From assembly GCF_900115705.1 (NCBI RefSeq), contig NZ_FOXL01000004.1:310001-374000 (forward strand): 64,000 nucleotides of DNA, read 5' to 3'. This stretch comes from Frateuria terrea. Lineage in GTDB: Bacteria; Pseudomonadota; Gammaproteobacteria; Xanthomonadales; Rhodanobacteraceae. The translations under genes were made by a program, and so were the position numbers. A model generated the notes under the pieces. The model saw only the letters and a list, made by a program, of their open reading frames with translations, searched no databases and was not told the DNA's origin. Below, one piece after another: positions 54,360-63,670 of this stretch; positions within the stretch are counted from its first letter, which is position 1, and every line of letters begins with the position of its first letter.

Positions 54360-55127
54360 ATGGCCGCCTTCGACCCCACCGTCCGCTTCAGCGACCGCGT
54401 AGCCGACTACGTGCGCCACCGGCCGGACTACCCACCTGCCCTGCTGGCCTGGCTGCAGCGCGGGTTAGGGATTTCGCCGGACTGGGCGGTGGCCGACGTC
54501 GGCGCCGGCACGGGCATTTCCTCCCGCATGTTCCTGGAGGCCGGGTATCGCGTGACGGCGGTCGAGCCGAACGAGGCCATGCGCGCGGCGGCCGTCGAGC
54601 GGCTCGGGAGCAACCCGCGCTTCCAGGCCATCGGCGGCCGAGCGGACGCCACCGACCTGCCCGATGCGTCAATGGACCTGGTCGTCGTGGCGCAGGCCTT
54701 CCACTGGTTCGATCCCGCAGCCACCCACCGCGAGTTCGCCCGCATCCTGCGCGCCGGCGGCCTGGCGGCGATCTTCTGGAACTCGCGCAGCCCCGACGGC
54801 ACGCCGTTCCTGGACGGTTACGAGGCCCTGCTCAAGCGCTACGGCATCGACTACGCCCTGGTCGCCGAGCGCCATGCCAGCGACGCGGCGATGCGCGCTT
54901 GGTTCGGTCAAGGCCTGCGCGGCGAAGCGCATTTTCCGCACCGCCAGCGGCTGGATTTCGACGGCCTGCTCGGCCGTCTGCTTTCTTCCTCCTACGCGCC
55001 GCGGCCGGGCCACCCCAATCACCTGCCGATGAAGCTCGCGCTGCGCGAGCTGTTCGATAGCTGCGCGGTCGACGGCGCGGTCAGCCTGGACTACGACACC
55101 CGCGTCTTTGCGGGCGAGGTGCACTGA
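54360..55127 (+). CDS. Class I SAM-dependent methyltransferase
   Basis: A 255-residue methyltransferase. Motif I is [32 protein letters not shown] (about residues 45-75), followed by [25 protein letters not shown], the motif IV region of methyltransferase_11 proteins. The N-terminus ([23 protein letters not shown]) is common in this group, often annotated as UbiE/COQ5-like, without known substrate. Its stop overlaps the pyrD start by one base. Confidence 0.88.
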   Translation: MAAFDPTVRFSDRVADYVRHRPDYPPALLAWLQRGLGISPDWAVADVGAGTGISSRMFLEAGYRVTAVEPNEAMRAAAVERLGSNPRFQAIGGRADATDLPDASMDLVVVAQAFHWFDPAATHREFARILRAGGLAAIFWNSRSPDGTPFLDGYEALLKRYGIDYALVAERHASDAAMRAWFGQGLRGEAHFPHRQRLDFDGLLGRLLSSSYAPRPGHPNHLPMKLALRELFDSCAVDGAVSLDYDTRVFAGEVH

Positions 55128-56164
55128 TGTACGACCTTCTGCGACCGCTGCTTTTCGCGCTCGACGCCGAAACGGCCCACCGGCTCACGCTGTATGCGCT
55201 GGGCGTGGCCCATCGCAGCAACCTGGGCCGCTTCATCGCCACACCGCCGGAGGAGCTGCCGGTCACCGCTTTCGGCATCGGCTTTCCCAACCCGGTCGGC
55301 CTCGCCGCCGGGCTGGACAAGAACGCCGCGCACATTGATGAGCTGGGCGCGCTGGGTTTCGGCTTCATCGAGGTTGGCACGGTGACGCCGCGGCCGCAGC
55401 CGGGCAACCCGAAGCCACGCATGTTCCGCCTGCCGCAGCACGAGGCGATCATCAACCGGCTGGGTTTCAACAACGAGGGCGTCGATGCGCTGGTGCGCAA
55501 CGTCGAAGCCTCGAGCTACCGCGGCGTGCTGGGCATCAACATCGGCAAGAACAAGGACACGCCCAACGAGCGCGCGGTCGAGGACTACCTGTTCTGCCTC
55601 GAGCGCGTGTACCGCCACGCCAGCTATGTCACGGTCAACATCTCCTCGCCCAATACGCAGGGCCTGCGCGACCTGCAGGAACAGGCCACGCTGCGCCGCT
55701 TCATCGAGACGCTGCGCGAGGCGCAGGAGCGGCTCGGCAGCCAGGCCGGGACGCGCAGGCCGATGCTGCTGAAGATTGCGCCCGACCTCGGCGAAGCCGA
55801 GCTCGACGGCGTCGCCGAGGTGCTGCGCTCGGCGGGCATCGACGGGGTGATCTGCACCAACACGACGATCGACCACAGCAGCGTCGCGGGCGACCCGCAT
55901 GGCCAGGAGGCCGGCGGACTTTCGGGCAAGCCGCTGTTCGCCCGATCCACCGACGTGTTGCGCGGCATGCGCGCGCGACTGGGACAGGCCATCCCCATCG
56001 TCGGCGTGGGCGGCATCCTGGATGGCAGCGATGCGGTCGAAAAACTGGACGCCGGCGCCAATCTGGTCCAGCTCTATTCGGGTCTGGTCTATCGCGGGCC
56101 GGCATTGGTCGGCGAATGCGTCAACGAGATTCGCCGCCAGCGCGGAGCACCCGATGCACGCTGA
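55127..56164 (+). CDS. pyrD: Dihydroorotate dehydrogenase (quinone)
   Basis: A 345-residue class 2 enzyme of pyrimidine synthesis, peripheral on the inner membrane. The N-terminal extension ([25 protein letters not shown]) marks the quinone-using class. Conserved blocks: [49 protein letters not shown], the catalytic serine region [12 protein letters not shown], and GGLSGKPLF and GVGGILDG of the FMN phosphate site. murB follows with an 11-bp overlap. Confidence 0.96.
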   Translation: MYDLLRPLLFALDAETAHRLTLYALGVAHRSNLGRFIATPPEELPVTAFGIGFPNPVGLAAGLDKNAAHIDELGALGFGFIEVGTVTPRPQPGNPKPRMFRLPQHEAIINRLGFNNEGVDALVRNVEASSYRGVLGINIGKNKDTPNERAVEDYLFCLERVYRHASYVTVNISSPNTQGLRDLQEQATLRRFIETLREAQERLGSQAGTRRPMLLKIAPDLGEAELDGVAEVLRSAGIDGVICTNTTIDHSSVAGDPHGQEAGGLSGKPLFARSTDVLRGMRARLGQAIPIVGVGGILDGSDAVEKLDAGANLVQLYSGLVYRGPALVGECVNEIRRQRGAPDAR

Positions 56165-57194
56165 GCGCGTCGACATGGGTGGCTACACGCTGATCGAGAA
56201 CGCACCGCTGGCCGCCCGCAACACCCTGCGCGTGGCCGCCCGTGCAAGGTTGCTGGCCGAAGTGCGTGATGCAGCCAGGCTGCCCGAGCTGCTCGATTTC
56301 CCCGCCGTGCGCGATCGCCCGCTACTGGTGCTGGGCGAAGGCAGCAACCTGCTGCTCACCGGCGACTTCGACGGCACGGTCGTGGCCATGGCTACCCGAG
56401 GCGTGCAGGTCGAGCAGGACGGCGAGGTCGCGCGCATCGCCGTGGCCGCGGGCGAGCGCTGGGACGACTTCGTACGCTGGACGCTCGGCCAGGGCTTTGC
56501 GGGGCTGGAAAACCTGATCCTGATTCCGGGCACGGTCGGCGCCGCGCCGATCCAGAACATCGGTGCGTACGGCACCGAGGTGGCCGAGTTCGTCGAGAGC
56601 GTGGAAGCCTGGGACCTGCACGAACGCCGGGTCGTCTCGCTGGACAACGCCATCTGCGCGTTCGCCTACCGCTACTCGTTGTTCAAGCGCGAGCCCGGCC
56701 GCTATATCGTCACCGCGGTCCGCTTCGCCCTGCCCCGCCAGCGCGAGCTGCGCACCGACTACGCAGGCATCGGCGAGGAACTGGCGCGCATGGGCGTGGA
56801 CAAGCCGGCGCCCTTCCACGTCGCCGAGGCGGTGGTGCACCTGCGTACCCGCAAGCTGCCCGATCCGGCGGTGATCGGCAACGCGGGCAGTTTCTTCAAG
56901 AACCCCATCGTCGGGGCGGCGCTGGGCGAGTCGCTCAAGCGCGAACACCCGGGATTGGTCGCCTGGCCCGGCACGGACGGCCGCTGGAAGCTTTCGGCCG
57001 CGTGGCTGATCGAGGCCGCAGGCTTCAAGGGTTACCGCGAGGACGACGCCGGCATCTCCAATCGCCATGCGCTGGTGCTGGTCAACCATGGCCACGCCAG
57101 CGGCGCGCAGCTGTGGGCGCTGGCACAACAGGTGATTGCGGGAGTCCAGTCCCGGTTCGGCGTACGGCTGGAGCCCGAGCCGGTGGTGGTCTGA
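56154..57194 (+). CDS. murB: UDP-N-acetylenolpyruvoylglucosamine reductase
   Basis: A 346-residue cytosolic flavoenzyme making UDP-MurNAc for peptidoglycan. N-terminal [18 protein letters not shown]-binding [40 protein letters not shown] and the catalytic serine motif [12 protein letters not shown] (type I MurB) are all present, as is a C-terminal Glu-containing tail ([10 protein letters not shown]). The ATG at 56154 overlaps pyrD by 11 bp; a second ATG seven codons later ([12 protein letters not shown]) is equally plausible. Confidence 0.95.
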   Translation: MHAERVDMGGYTLIENAPLAARNTLRVAARARLLAEVRDAARLPELLDFPAVRDRPLLVLGEGSNLLLTGDFDGTVVAMATRGVQVEQDGEVARIAVAAGERWDDFVRWTLGQGFAGLENLILIPGTVGAAPIQNIGAYGTEVAEFVESVEAWDLHERRVVSLDNAICAFAYRYSLFKREPGRYIVTAVRFALPRQRELRTDYAGIGEELARMGVDKPAPFHVAEAVVHLRTRKLPDPAVIGNAGSFFKNPIVGAALGESLKREHPGLVAWPGTDGRWKLSAAWLIEAAGFKGYREDDAGISNRHALVLVNHGHASGAQLWALAQQVIAGVQSRFGVRLEPEPVVV

Positions 57195-57215
57195 GGCGAC
57201 GCGAGATCCCCAAAA

Positions 57216-57246
57216 GCAAGAGGCCGCGCATCGCGCGGCCTCTTGC
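57216..57246. terminator. Bidirectional hairpin terminator after murB
   Basis: GCAAGAGGCCGCGC-ATC-GCGCGGCCTCTTGC, a 14-bp perfect stem between convergent murB and the Bax-inhibitor gene. The trailing T content is low. Confidence 0.8.
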
Positions 57247-57260
57247 TATCGAGCGAAACC

Positions 57261-58016
57261 TTATCGGCGCGCTTTCGACAGCAGCCGAAGGATCTCCATG
57301 TAGAGCCACACCAGCGTCACCATCAGCGCGAACGCGCCGTACCATTCCATGTACTTCGGCGCACCGGCCTGCGTGCCGCGTTCGATCAGGTCGAAATCCA
57401 GCGCCAGGTTGAATGTCGCCAGGCCCACCACCAGCAGGCTGAATCCGATGCCCAACATGCCGGACTCGTGGATGAAGGGGATCTGGATACTGGTGAAGGC
57501 ACGCAGCCCGATGTCCACCAGGTAGAGCAGCACGATCGCGCCGGTGGCGGCGACCACGCCAGTGCGGAAGCGGTCGGTCACCTTGATCACGCGCGTGCGG
57601 TAGAGCACCAGCATCACCGCCAGCACACCGGCGGTCAGCATGACCGCCTGCAACACGATGCCGTGGTAGCGCAGTTCCATGAAGGAGGAGATGCCACCCA
57701 GAGCGAAGCCCTCGGCGATCGCGTACAACGGTGCGGTGATGCCAGACCATTGGCGCAGGAACGTGCTGGCCAGCGCCAGCACGAAACCGACGATCAGGCC
57801 GCCCCACATGAAGGGCGCGATGGCCGCGAACGCGCCGGCCACGTCGCCCGCGGCGGCCAGCGTGTCGAAGCGGTGCCAGGTCCAGCCGCCGGTGACCACC
57901 GCCAGCAGGAGCAGCAGGCCGGTCTTGGCCACGGTGCCGTTGAGCGTCATGCGGTCGCCTTCGGCGAACAGGCCCTGGAAGGTGCTTTCGCGAAGTACGG
58001 GGTTGCTGGAGCGCAT
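57261..58016 (-). CDS. Bax inhibitor-1/YccA family membrane protein
   Basis: A 251-residue seven-helix inner-membrane protein. The N-terminus SSNPVLRESTFQGL is the usual start of the YbhL/YccA-type subgroup annotated as Bax inhibitor-1; the C-terminal MEWYGAFALMVTLVWLYMEILRLLSK carries the conserved helix. Relatives form a pH-sensitive calcium leak or interact with FtsH. ATG 58016 is chosen because GAGAGGGA lies upstream; the 15-codon extension does not resemble the family. Confidence 0.92.
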   Translation of the reverse strand: MRSSNPVLRESTFQGLFAEGDRMTLNGTVAKTGLLLLLAVVTGGWTWHRFDTLAAAGDVAGAFAAIAPFMWGGLIVGFVLALASTFLRQWSGITAPLYAIAEGFALGGISSFMELRYHGIVLQAVMLTAGVLAVMLVLYRTRVIKVTDRFRTGVVAATGAIVLLYLVDIGLRAFTSIQIPFIHESGMLGIGFSLLVVGLATFNLALDFDLIERGTQAGAPKYMEWYGAFALMVTLVWLYMEILRLLSKARR

Positions 58017-58067
58017 GGATTCCCTCTCTCTGGTGGCATGCCGCGCGAGGCGCGGCCTCATCTCATG

Positions 58068-59312
58068 CTAGCGCGTCGGGGGCGCTTCGCCGAGCGCGAC
58101 GGCCTTGCGCGGCCGATCCAGCTCCGGCAGGAACACCGTGATCAGGCCCATCAACGGCAGGAACGCGCACAGGCGGTAGACGTATTCGATCCCTCGCACG
58201 TCGGCGATCGCGCCCAGCACCGCCGCGCCGATGCCGCCCATGCCGAAGGCGAAACCGAAGAACAGCCCCGAGACCATGCCCACGCGTCCGGGCAGCAGCT
58301 CCTGTGCGTAGACCAGGATGGCCGAGAACGCCGAGGACAGCACCAGGCCGATCACCACGCTGAGCATGCCGGTCCAGAACAGGTTGGCGTGCGGCAGCAG
58401 GAGCGAGAACGGCGCCACGCCGAGGATCGAGATCCAGATCACCCACTTGCGTCCGATCCGGTCGCCCACCGGTCCGCCGATCAGCGAACCGGCCGCCACT
58501 GCGGCCAGGAACACGAACAGGTGCGTCTGCGCGCTCTGCACCGACACGCCGAAGCGATGGATCAGGTAGAACGTGTAGTAGCTGGAAAGGCTCGCCAGGT
58601 AGAAATACTTCGAGAAGATCAGCAGTCCCAGGATCAGCAGCGACAGCAGCACACGGTTGCGCGACAGCGTCACGTGCGCATGGTATCGGCGGGCCGCGCC
58701 CCGCGTCGCATGATGGGCGCGGTACCAGCCGCTTACACGCAGCAGCACGGCAATCGCCAGCAATGCAGCCAGCGAGAACCAGGCCACGCTGCCGCGCCCA
58801 TGCGGCACGATGATCCATGCCGCCAGCAGCGGCCCCAGCGACGCCCCGGTATTGCCGCCGACCTGGAACAGCGATTGCGCCAATCCGTGCCTGCCGCCCG
58901 AGGCCATCCGCGCCACGCGCGACGACTCCGGATGGAACACTGACGAGCCGGTGCCCACCAGCGCAGCGGCCACCAGCAGCAGCGTGAAGTTCGGTGCCAC
59001 CGCGAGCAGCAGCAGCCCGCACAGGGTGAAGCCCATGCCCACCGGCAGCGAGTACGGCATCGGTCGCCGGTCGCTCGCCAGGCCCACCAGCGGCTGCAGC
59101 AGCGAGGCGGTGAGCTGGTAGGTCAGCGTGATCAGGCCGACCTGGGCGAAGCTGAGGTCGAAGCCGCTTTTCAGCACCGGGTAGATCGCCACAATCAGCG
59201 ACTGGATCATGTCGTTGAGCAGGTGCGAAAAGCTGATCGCACCGAGCACGGCGAAAGCGGTGCGCGGCTCCGCCGACGCGGTGGCGGCGAGGGGTTCGAC
59301 GCGGGTTTGCAT
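58068..59312 (-). CDS. MFS transporter, fosmidomycin-resistance (Fsr) type
   Basis: A 414-residue 12-helix exporter. The opening AISFSHLLNDMIQSLIVAIYPVLKSGFDLSFAQVGLITLTYQLTASLLQPLVGLASDRRP is highly characteristic of Fsr, an efflux pump giving fosmidomycin resistance; SSVFHPESSRVARMASGGRHGLAQSLFQVGGNTGASLGPLL is the second hallmark. ATG 59312 (MQTRVEP) is preferred over a 40-codon upstream extension that lacks a start signal. Confidence 0.92.
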   Translation of the reverse strand: MQTRVEPLAATASAEPRTAFAVLGAISFSHLLNDMIQSLIVAIYPVLKSGFDLSFAQVGLITLTYQLTASLLQPLVGLASDRRPMPYSLPVGMGFTLCGLLLLAVAPNFTLLLVAAALVGTGSSVFHPESSRVARMASGGRHGLAQSLFQVGGNTGASLGPLLAAWIIVPHGRGSVAWFSLAALLAIAVLLRVSGWYRAHHATRGAARRYHAHVTLSRNRVLLSLLILGLLIFSKYFYLASLSSYYTFYLIHRFGVSVQSAQTHLFVFLAAVAAGSLIGGPVGDRIGRKWVIWISILGVAPFSLLLPHANLFWTGMLSVVIGLVLSSAFSAILVYAQELLPGRVGMVSGLFFGFAFGMGGIGAAVLGAIADVRGIEYVYRLCAFLPLMGLITVFLPELDRPRKAVALGEAPPTR

Positions 59313-59917
59313 GGGGCAGGCGGTCCGGGGAACGCGGCGTGGGAGCCGCGGCGCGCACTCTAGAACCTGGGGCGGCCACAGGAAAGGGCCGCCCATCCCA
59401 CTTGCGACTCTCCCGACCGGATCCGGCGGCAAACCGCCGCGCCCTGGTTCAAGCAGGGAAGTCAGCGGCGCGCGCCGAATTCCTCCGCCGCACGGCTGGC
59501 CCGCAGGCGCGCCGTGCGTATGGCAGCAGCCAGGCGCCCGCCCAGGCCGGATGTCCGCTTGGCCCGCTTGCGCTTGCGCGGTGCACGGTTCAGATCCGGT
59601 CGCGCGCCGCGCCTGCGAGCCGACGCATGCATGGTCGGCAGTCCGCCGCGGGCCGGGCCACCGTACGCGCCTGGAACACGCTCTTTAGCCCCTTGGCGTG
59701 CACTGGCCGTACCAACGCGAGCAACCCGGGCCGGATCGCCGGCGCACTTCGAATTCGTCGTTCCGGACATGGGATCCCCCGCAGCTGGATGTCCATGCTG
59801 CGCAGCGGCGCGTGAAACGACAGGCAAGGCTCCGTTCGCTGCGCCCTTGGGGCCCAAGGCGCCGGCCATTCAGCCATCCTGATTGACCGCCTGCAGACAC
59901 GCCCGGATGATGCCCGG
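59313..59917. other. Intergenic stretch with no supported gene
   Basis: About 605 bp between the divergent Fsr-like and MscS-like genes. Open frames occur on both strands, the best being a 56-codon Arg-rich minus-strand frame (59465-59632), but none has a ribosome-binding site or a recognisable motif. I see no hairpin, tRNA or repeat of note. It probably contains the two promoters and otherwise decayed sequence. Confidence 0.5.
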
Positions 59918-62305
59918 ATGCCCATCCTGCGACGCCTCCTGCTCTGCCTGCTGCTGGCCGGCATTCCCTCACTCCACGCGCAGGATGCGCCGGCCGGTGC
60001 GGCCACCTCCGCGGTGTCACCCGCACAGGCGCTGAACGACCTGCGCGGCCGGCTCGACGACATCAAGGCCGCGCTCAAGAACAAGCCGGACGACCACGCG
60101 CTCGCCGACCTGCGCACCGCCGCATTGGCCGTGCAGGACCAGGCCGAGCAGCTCGCCGCCACACTCGCCCCTCAGATGGACAGCCTGGACGCACGGCTGG
60201 CCGTGCTCGGCCCTGCCCCGGCCAAGGGCGCGCCACCCGAAGCTTCCGAGGTGGCTGCGCAACGCCGGCAACTGGACAAGGCCAAGGCCGACCTCGACGC
60301 ACAGATCAAGCAGGCACAACTGCTCGGCGAAGAGGGCATGCAACTGGCGACCCAGGTGTACGGCCTGCGGCGCGACCAGTTCCAGGCGCAGTTGGCCTCG
60401 CGCACGGCGACACCGCTGAGTGCCACCTTCTGGGCGGACCCGGCGCGTTCGCTGCCCGACGACCTGGCACGCCTGAAGCGGTTGCGCTCGCACGTCGCCG
60501 ACGCCTGGCACGACGCCTGGCAACCACCCGACCGCCTGCCGCTGCTGCTGTGCCTCGGCGCGGCCCTGCTGCTGCTCGTCGCCTGGCACCCGCTGCTGGA
60601 ACGCCTGCTGTACCTGCTTGCCGCGCGCGCCATGCCTGATGGGCACCTGCGCCGCAGCGCCACTGCGGTCGGCATCGCCCTGGCGTCGGTGCTTGCCTAT
60701 GGGCTGGCAGCGCAGCTCGTGCGCACGGGGCTGGACTGGAACGAGATGCTCGACCCGGGCCTGGATGAGCTGGCCCATTCGCTGGTGCGGCGGGTCTGCT
60801 TCGCGGCATTCGTCGCCGGACTGGGACGCGCGCTGCTGTCGGTGTCGCATCCGACCTGGCGGCTGCCCACGCTCTCGAATGCCGCGGCACGGCGCCTGCG
60901 CCTGTTCCCCGGCTTGCTGGCGGCGGCCACCCTGCTGCTGGGTGTGGTCGACCGGGTGAACAGCGCCATCGGTGCCAGTCTGCCGGCGACCGTGACCACG
61001 CGCGGCCTGCTGGCACTGGTGATCAGCGGCCTGGTCGGCGTCGCGCTGCAGCGCCTGGGCCACGCGCGACGCGCGCTGCTTGCAGCCGGCAGCGCACCGG
61101 CACAGCGGCCGCTGTGGGTCGGCGCACTGGCAGGTGCCGCCGGGCTGGGCGCCATCCTCAGCTGGATCGCCGTGGCGCTGGGCTACATCGCGCTGGCCTA
61201 CTTCATCGCCACGCGGATGTTGTGGATCGGCGTGCTGATCGCGGCGCTCTACCTGCTCCTGCATCTGGTGCACGACCTGATCGCCACCCTGCTCGACCCG
61301 GCCGGGCGCAGCGGGCAACGGCTGCAGGCGGCCTTCGGGCTGCCGCCCCGGACGCTGGAGCAGGCGTCCACGGTGCTTTCGGGAATCAGCCGCGTGCTGA
61401 TCGCACTGCTGGCGATCGGTGCGCTGCTGGCCCCCTTCGGCACCGACCCGCAGGAGCTGGTCGCGCGAATGGGCCAGCGCTTCGGCAACCTCACGCTAGG
61501 CCAGCTGACCATCGACCCCGGCACCGTGTTCGAGGCGCTGGCGGTGTTCGTGCTCGGGCTCCTTGCCGTGCGCGTGTTCAAGCGCTGGCTGGGCGAACAG
61601 CTGCTGCCCCGCACCACGCTGGAACCGGGCATGCAGAACTCGGTGGTCACCCTGCTCGGCTACGTCGGCGGCGTGCTCGTGTTCGCGCTGGCGCTGGCCG
61701 CGCTCAACGTGAGCCTGCAGAGCATCGCCTGGATCGCGAGCGCCTTGTCGGTCGGCATCGGCTTCGGCCTGCAGGCGATCGTGCAGAACTTCATTTCCGG
61801 CCTGATCCTGCTGGCCGAACGGCCGGTGAAGGTGGGCGACTGGGTGAGCCTGTCCGACGTCGAGGGAGACATCCGCCGGATCAACGTGCGTGCCACCGAG
61901 ATCCAGCTGTGGGATCGCTCCACCGTCATCGTGCCCAATTCCCAGCTGATCACGCAGAACGTGCGCAACGTGACGCTGGCCAACGCGCAGGGCCGCGTGC
62001 AGATCAAGCTGCCGATGCCGCTGGACACCGACGCCAAGCGCGCGCGCCAGATCATCCTGGACGCTTTCCTCGGGCACCCGGCGGTGCTCCACACCCCGGC
62101 GCCGGGCGTGCAGCTGGAATACGTCGACACGCTGGGTATCCATTTCGTGGGGACCGGCTACGTGCCGAGCCCGCGCGAGGTCGGCGGCGTGCGCAGCGAA
62201 CTGCTGCTGGCGATCCTGGAGCAACTGCGCAGCGAGAACATGTCGCTGATCCGCCCGCAGGAGATGCGCATCCACCGCCTGCCCGATCCGGGCGAGACGG
62301 GCTGA
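59918..62305 (+). CDS. Large mechanosensitive channel of the MscS family (MscK/YbiO-like)
   Basis: A 795-residue inner-membrane protein. Signal peptide (LLLCLLLAGIPSLHAQ), a periplasmic coiled-coil domain of DUF3772 type (residues 35-190, Ala/Gln/Leu-rich), about ten membrane helices, then the MscS core from about residue 570: IAWIASALSVGIGFGLQAIVQNFISGLILLAERPVKVGDWV, VRATEIQLWDRSTVIVPNSQLITQNVRN and the C-terminal alpha/beta vestibule. It opens under membrane tension during hypo-osmotic shock. No operon partner is evident; the AraC gene follows by 19 bp. Confidence 0.93.
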   Translation: MPILRRLLLCLLLAGIPSLHAQDAPAGAATSAVSPAQALNDLRGRLDDIKAALKNKPDDHALADLRTAALAVQDQAEQLAATLAPQMDSLDARLAVLGPAPAKGAPPEASEVAAQRRQLDKAKADLDAQIKQAQLLGEEGMQLATQVYGLRRDQFQAQLASRTATPLSATFWADPARSLPDDLARLKRLRSHVADAWHDAWQPPDRLPLLLCLGAALLLLVAWHPLLERLLYLLAARAMPDGHLRRSATAVGIALASVLAYGLAAQLVRTGLDWNEMLDPGLDELAHSLVRRVCFAAFVAGLGRALLSVSHPTWRLPTLSNAAARRLRLFPGLLAAATLLLGVVDRVNSAIGASLPATVTTRGLLALVISGLVGVALQRLGHARRALLAAGSAPAQRPLWVGALAGAAGLGAILSWIAVALGYIALAYFIATRMLWIGVLIAALYLLLHLVHDLIATLLDPAGRSGQRLQAAFGLPPRTLEQASTVLSGISRVLIALLAIGALLAPFGTDPQELVARMGQRFGNLTLGQLTIDPGTVFEALAVFVLGLLAVRVFKRWLGEQLLPRTTLEPGMQNSVVTLLGYVGGVLVFALALAALNVSLQSIAWIASALSVGIGFGLQAIVQNFISGLILLAERPVKVGDWVSLSDVEGDIRRINVRATEIQLWDRSTVIVPNSQLITQNVRNVTLANAQGRVQIKLPMPLDTDAKRARQIILDAFLGHPAVLHTPAPGVQLEYVDTLGIHFVGTGYVPSPREVGGVRSELLLAILEQLRSENMSLIRPQEMRIHRLPDPGETG

Positions 62306-62324
62306 GCACGAGACGGAGGCGGCC

Positions 62325-63140
62325 ATGGCATTGCACCAGCGCGTGCCCGCCCCGCCGCTGGACGCGCTGGTGGAGAAACTGTGGGACTGGGACATGCCGC
62401 CCGCCCCGCACCGTTACGAGCGCGTGCTGCCCCAGCCGGGCACGCAGCTGATCATCAATCTCTACGAGGACCAGACGCGCATCTACACCGACGACGCCGA
62501 GCGCCGCTGCCTGCGTTCCTCCGGCAGCGTGCTGGGCGGGCCGCAGCTGTGCAGCCAGATCATCGATACCGCCGAGCAGATCCGCGTCGTTGGCGCGGTG
62601 TTCCGACCGGGCGGCGCGGGTGCGCTGACCGGCGAGGACATGGCCGCGCTGGAAGGCCGCGACGTGGACCTGACCGACCTGTTCGGCCACCAGGCGGCAG
62701 CGCTGCGCCAGCGCCTGCTGGAGACGCCGCAACCGCTGCACCGGCTGGCGCTGCTGGAACGTTGGTTGCGCCAGCGCATGCGCCTGCCGTGCGTCGAACC
62801 CTCCGTCGCCCATGCGCTGGCCTGGCTGGAGTGCGCACCGCAGGCGGCGCGCATCGGCTGGCTGGTGCGGGAAACAGGCGTGTCCGAACGCAGGCTCGGC
62901 CGGCTGTTCCGCCGCCAGGTCGGCTACGGGCCCAAGCAGTACGCACGGCTGCTGCGCTTTCGTGCCGTGGTGGCCCAGGTGCACGGCCACCTGCGCGTGG
63001 ACTGGGCGGACGTGGCGGCCGCTGGCGGCTACTGCGACCAGGCCCACCTGGCGCACGAGTTCCGCCGTTTCGCCGGCATCACGCCCGGCGCATTCGTGGC
63101 CCTGCAGGGCACCTATCCCAACCACCTGGCGCTCGACTGA
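62325..63140 (+). CDS. AraC family transcriptional regulator
   Basis: A 271-residue activator. The N-terminal 140 residues match the DUF6597-like effector module (VEKLWDWDMPPAPHRYERVLPQPGTQLIINLYED, GAVFRPGGAGALTGEDMAALEGRDVDLTDLFG). The C-terminal double helix-turn-helix is IGWLVRETGVSERRLGRLFRRQVGYGPKQYARLLRFRAVV then ADVAAAGGYCDQAHLAHEFRRFAGITPGAF. Regulators of this type commonly sit beside and control VOC or glyoxalase genes, as here. Confidence 0.93.
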   Translation: MALHQRVPAPPLDALVEKLWDWDMPPAPHRYERVLPQPGTQLIINLYEDQTRIYTDDAERRCLRSSGSVLGGPQLCSQIIDTAEQIRVVGAVFRPGGAGALTGEDMAALEGRDVDLTDLFGHQAAALRQRLLETPQPLHRLALLERWLRQRMRLPCVEPSVAHALAWLECAPQAARIGWLVRETGVSERRLGRLFRRQVGYGPKQYARLLRFRAVVAQVHGHLRVDWADVAAAGGYCDQAHLAHEFRRFAGITPGAFVALQGTYPNHLALD

Positions 63141-63211
63141 GCGGGCGGAAATCTACAAGACCCCCCTGCCGCCGACGGTATAGATTCCTGCCTTCCGACA
63201 GGAGAACCACG

Positions 63212-63628
63212 ATGAACCGAGGACCCAGCACCATCATCCCCTGCCTGCGCTACCGCGATGCCCACGCCATGATCGACTGGCTGTGTGGCGCGTTCGGTTT
63301 CGAGAAGCACGCGGTGTACGAGGACGACCAGGGCGGCGTGATGCATGCCCAGCTGGTCTACCAAGGCGGCATGCTGATGCTCGGCAGCGTGCGTGAAGAC
63401 GGCTTCGGCCGCTTCATGGCGCAGCCGGACGTGCTGGGGGGACGCGAGACCCAGTGCGCCTGCGTGACCGTGCGCGATTGCCGCGCGCATTACGAGCGGG
63501 CGAAGGCGGCCGGGGCGCAGATCGTGGACGAGTATGCGCAGAAGGAGTACGGCGGGGCCGGGTACGGCTGCCGGGATCCGGAAGGCCACCTGTGGTGGTT
63601 CGGAAGCTATGACCCTTGGGCTGGATGA
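63212..63628 (+). CDS. VOC family protein (glyoxalase/bleomycin resistance fold)
   Basis: A 138-residue protein with paired beta-alpha-beta-beta-beta modules: IIPCLRYRDAHAMIDWLCGAFGFEKHAVYED, HAQLVYQGGMLMLGSV, then CVTVRDCRAHYERAKAAGAQIVDEYAQKEYGGAGYGCRDPEGHLWWFGSYDP. The DPEGHLWWFGSY end is typical of PhnB/YdfO-like members of unknown substrate. AGGAGAAC lies seven bases before the ATG. It follows the AraC regulator by 71 bp on the same strand. Confidence 0.92.
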   Translation: MNRGPSTIIPCLRYRDAHAMIDWLCGAFGFEKHAVYEDDQGGVMHAQLVYQGGMLMLGSVREDGFGRFMAQPDVLGGRETQCACVTVRDCRAHYERAKAAGAQIVDEYAQKEYGGAGYGCRDPEGHLWWFGSYDPWAG

Positions 63629-63634
63629 CGACCA

Positions 63635-63664
63635 GCTCCCTCTCCCCGGACGAGGAGAGGGAGC
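63635..63664. terminator. Palindromic hairpin between convergent genes
   Basis: GCTCCCTCTCC-CCGGACGA-GGAGAGGGAGC has 11-bp perfect arms. It sits seven bases after the VOC stop and seven before the stop of the convergent esterase. The CTCCCTCTCC unit is a familiar REP-like sequence in this bacterial group. Confidence 0.65.
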
Positions 63665-63670
63665 ACAAGC

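Noticed and set aside
59465-59632. 56-codon Arg-rich minus-strand frame in the 0.6-kb gap
   Set aside because: No ribosome-binding site, no recognised motif, and composition expected of noncoding GC-rich DNA.
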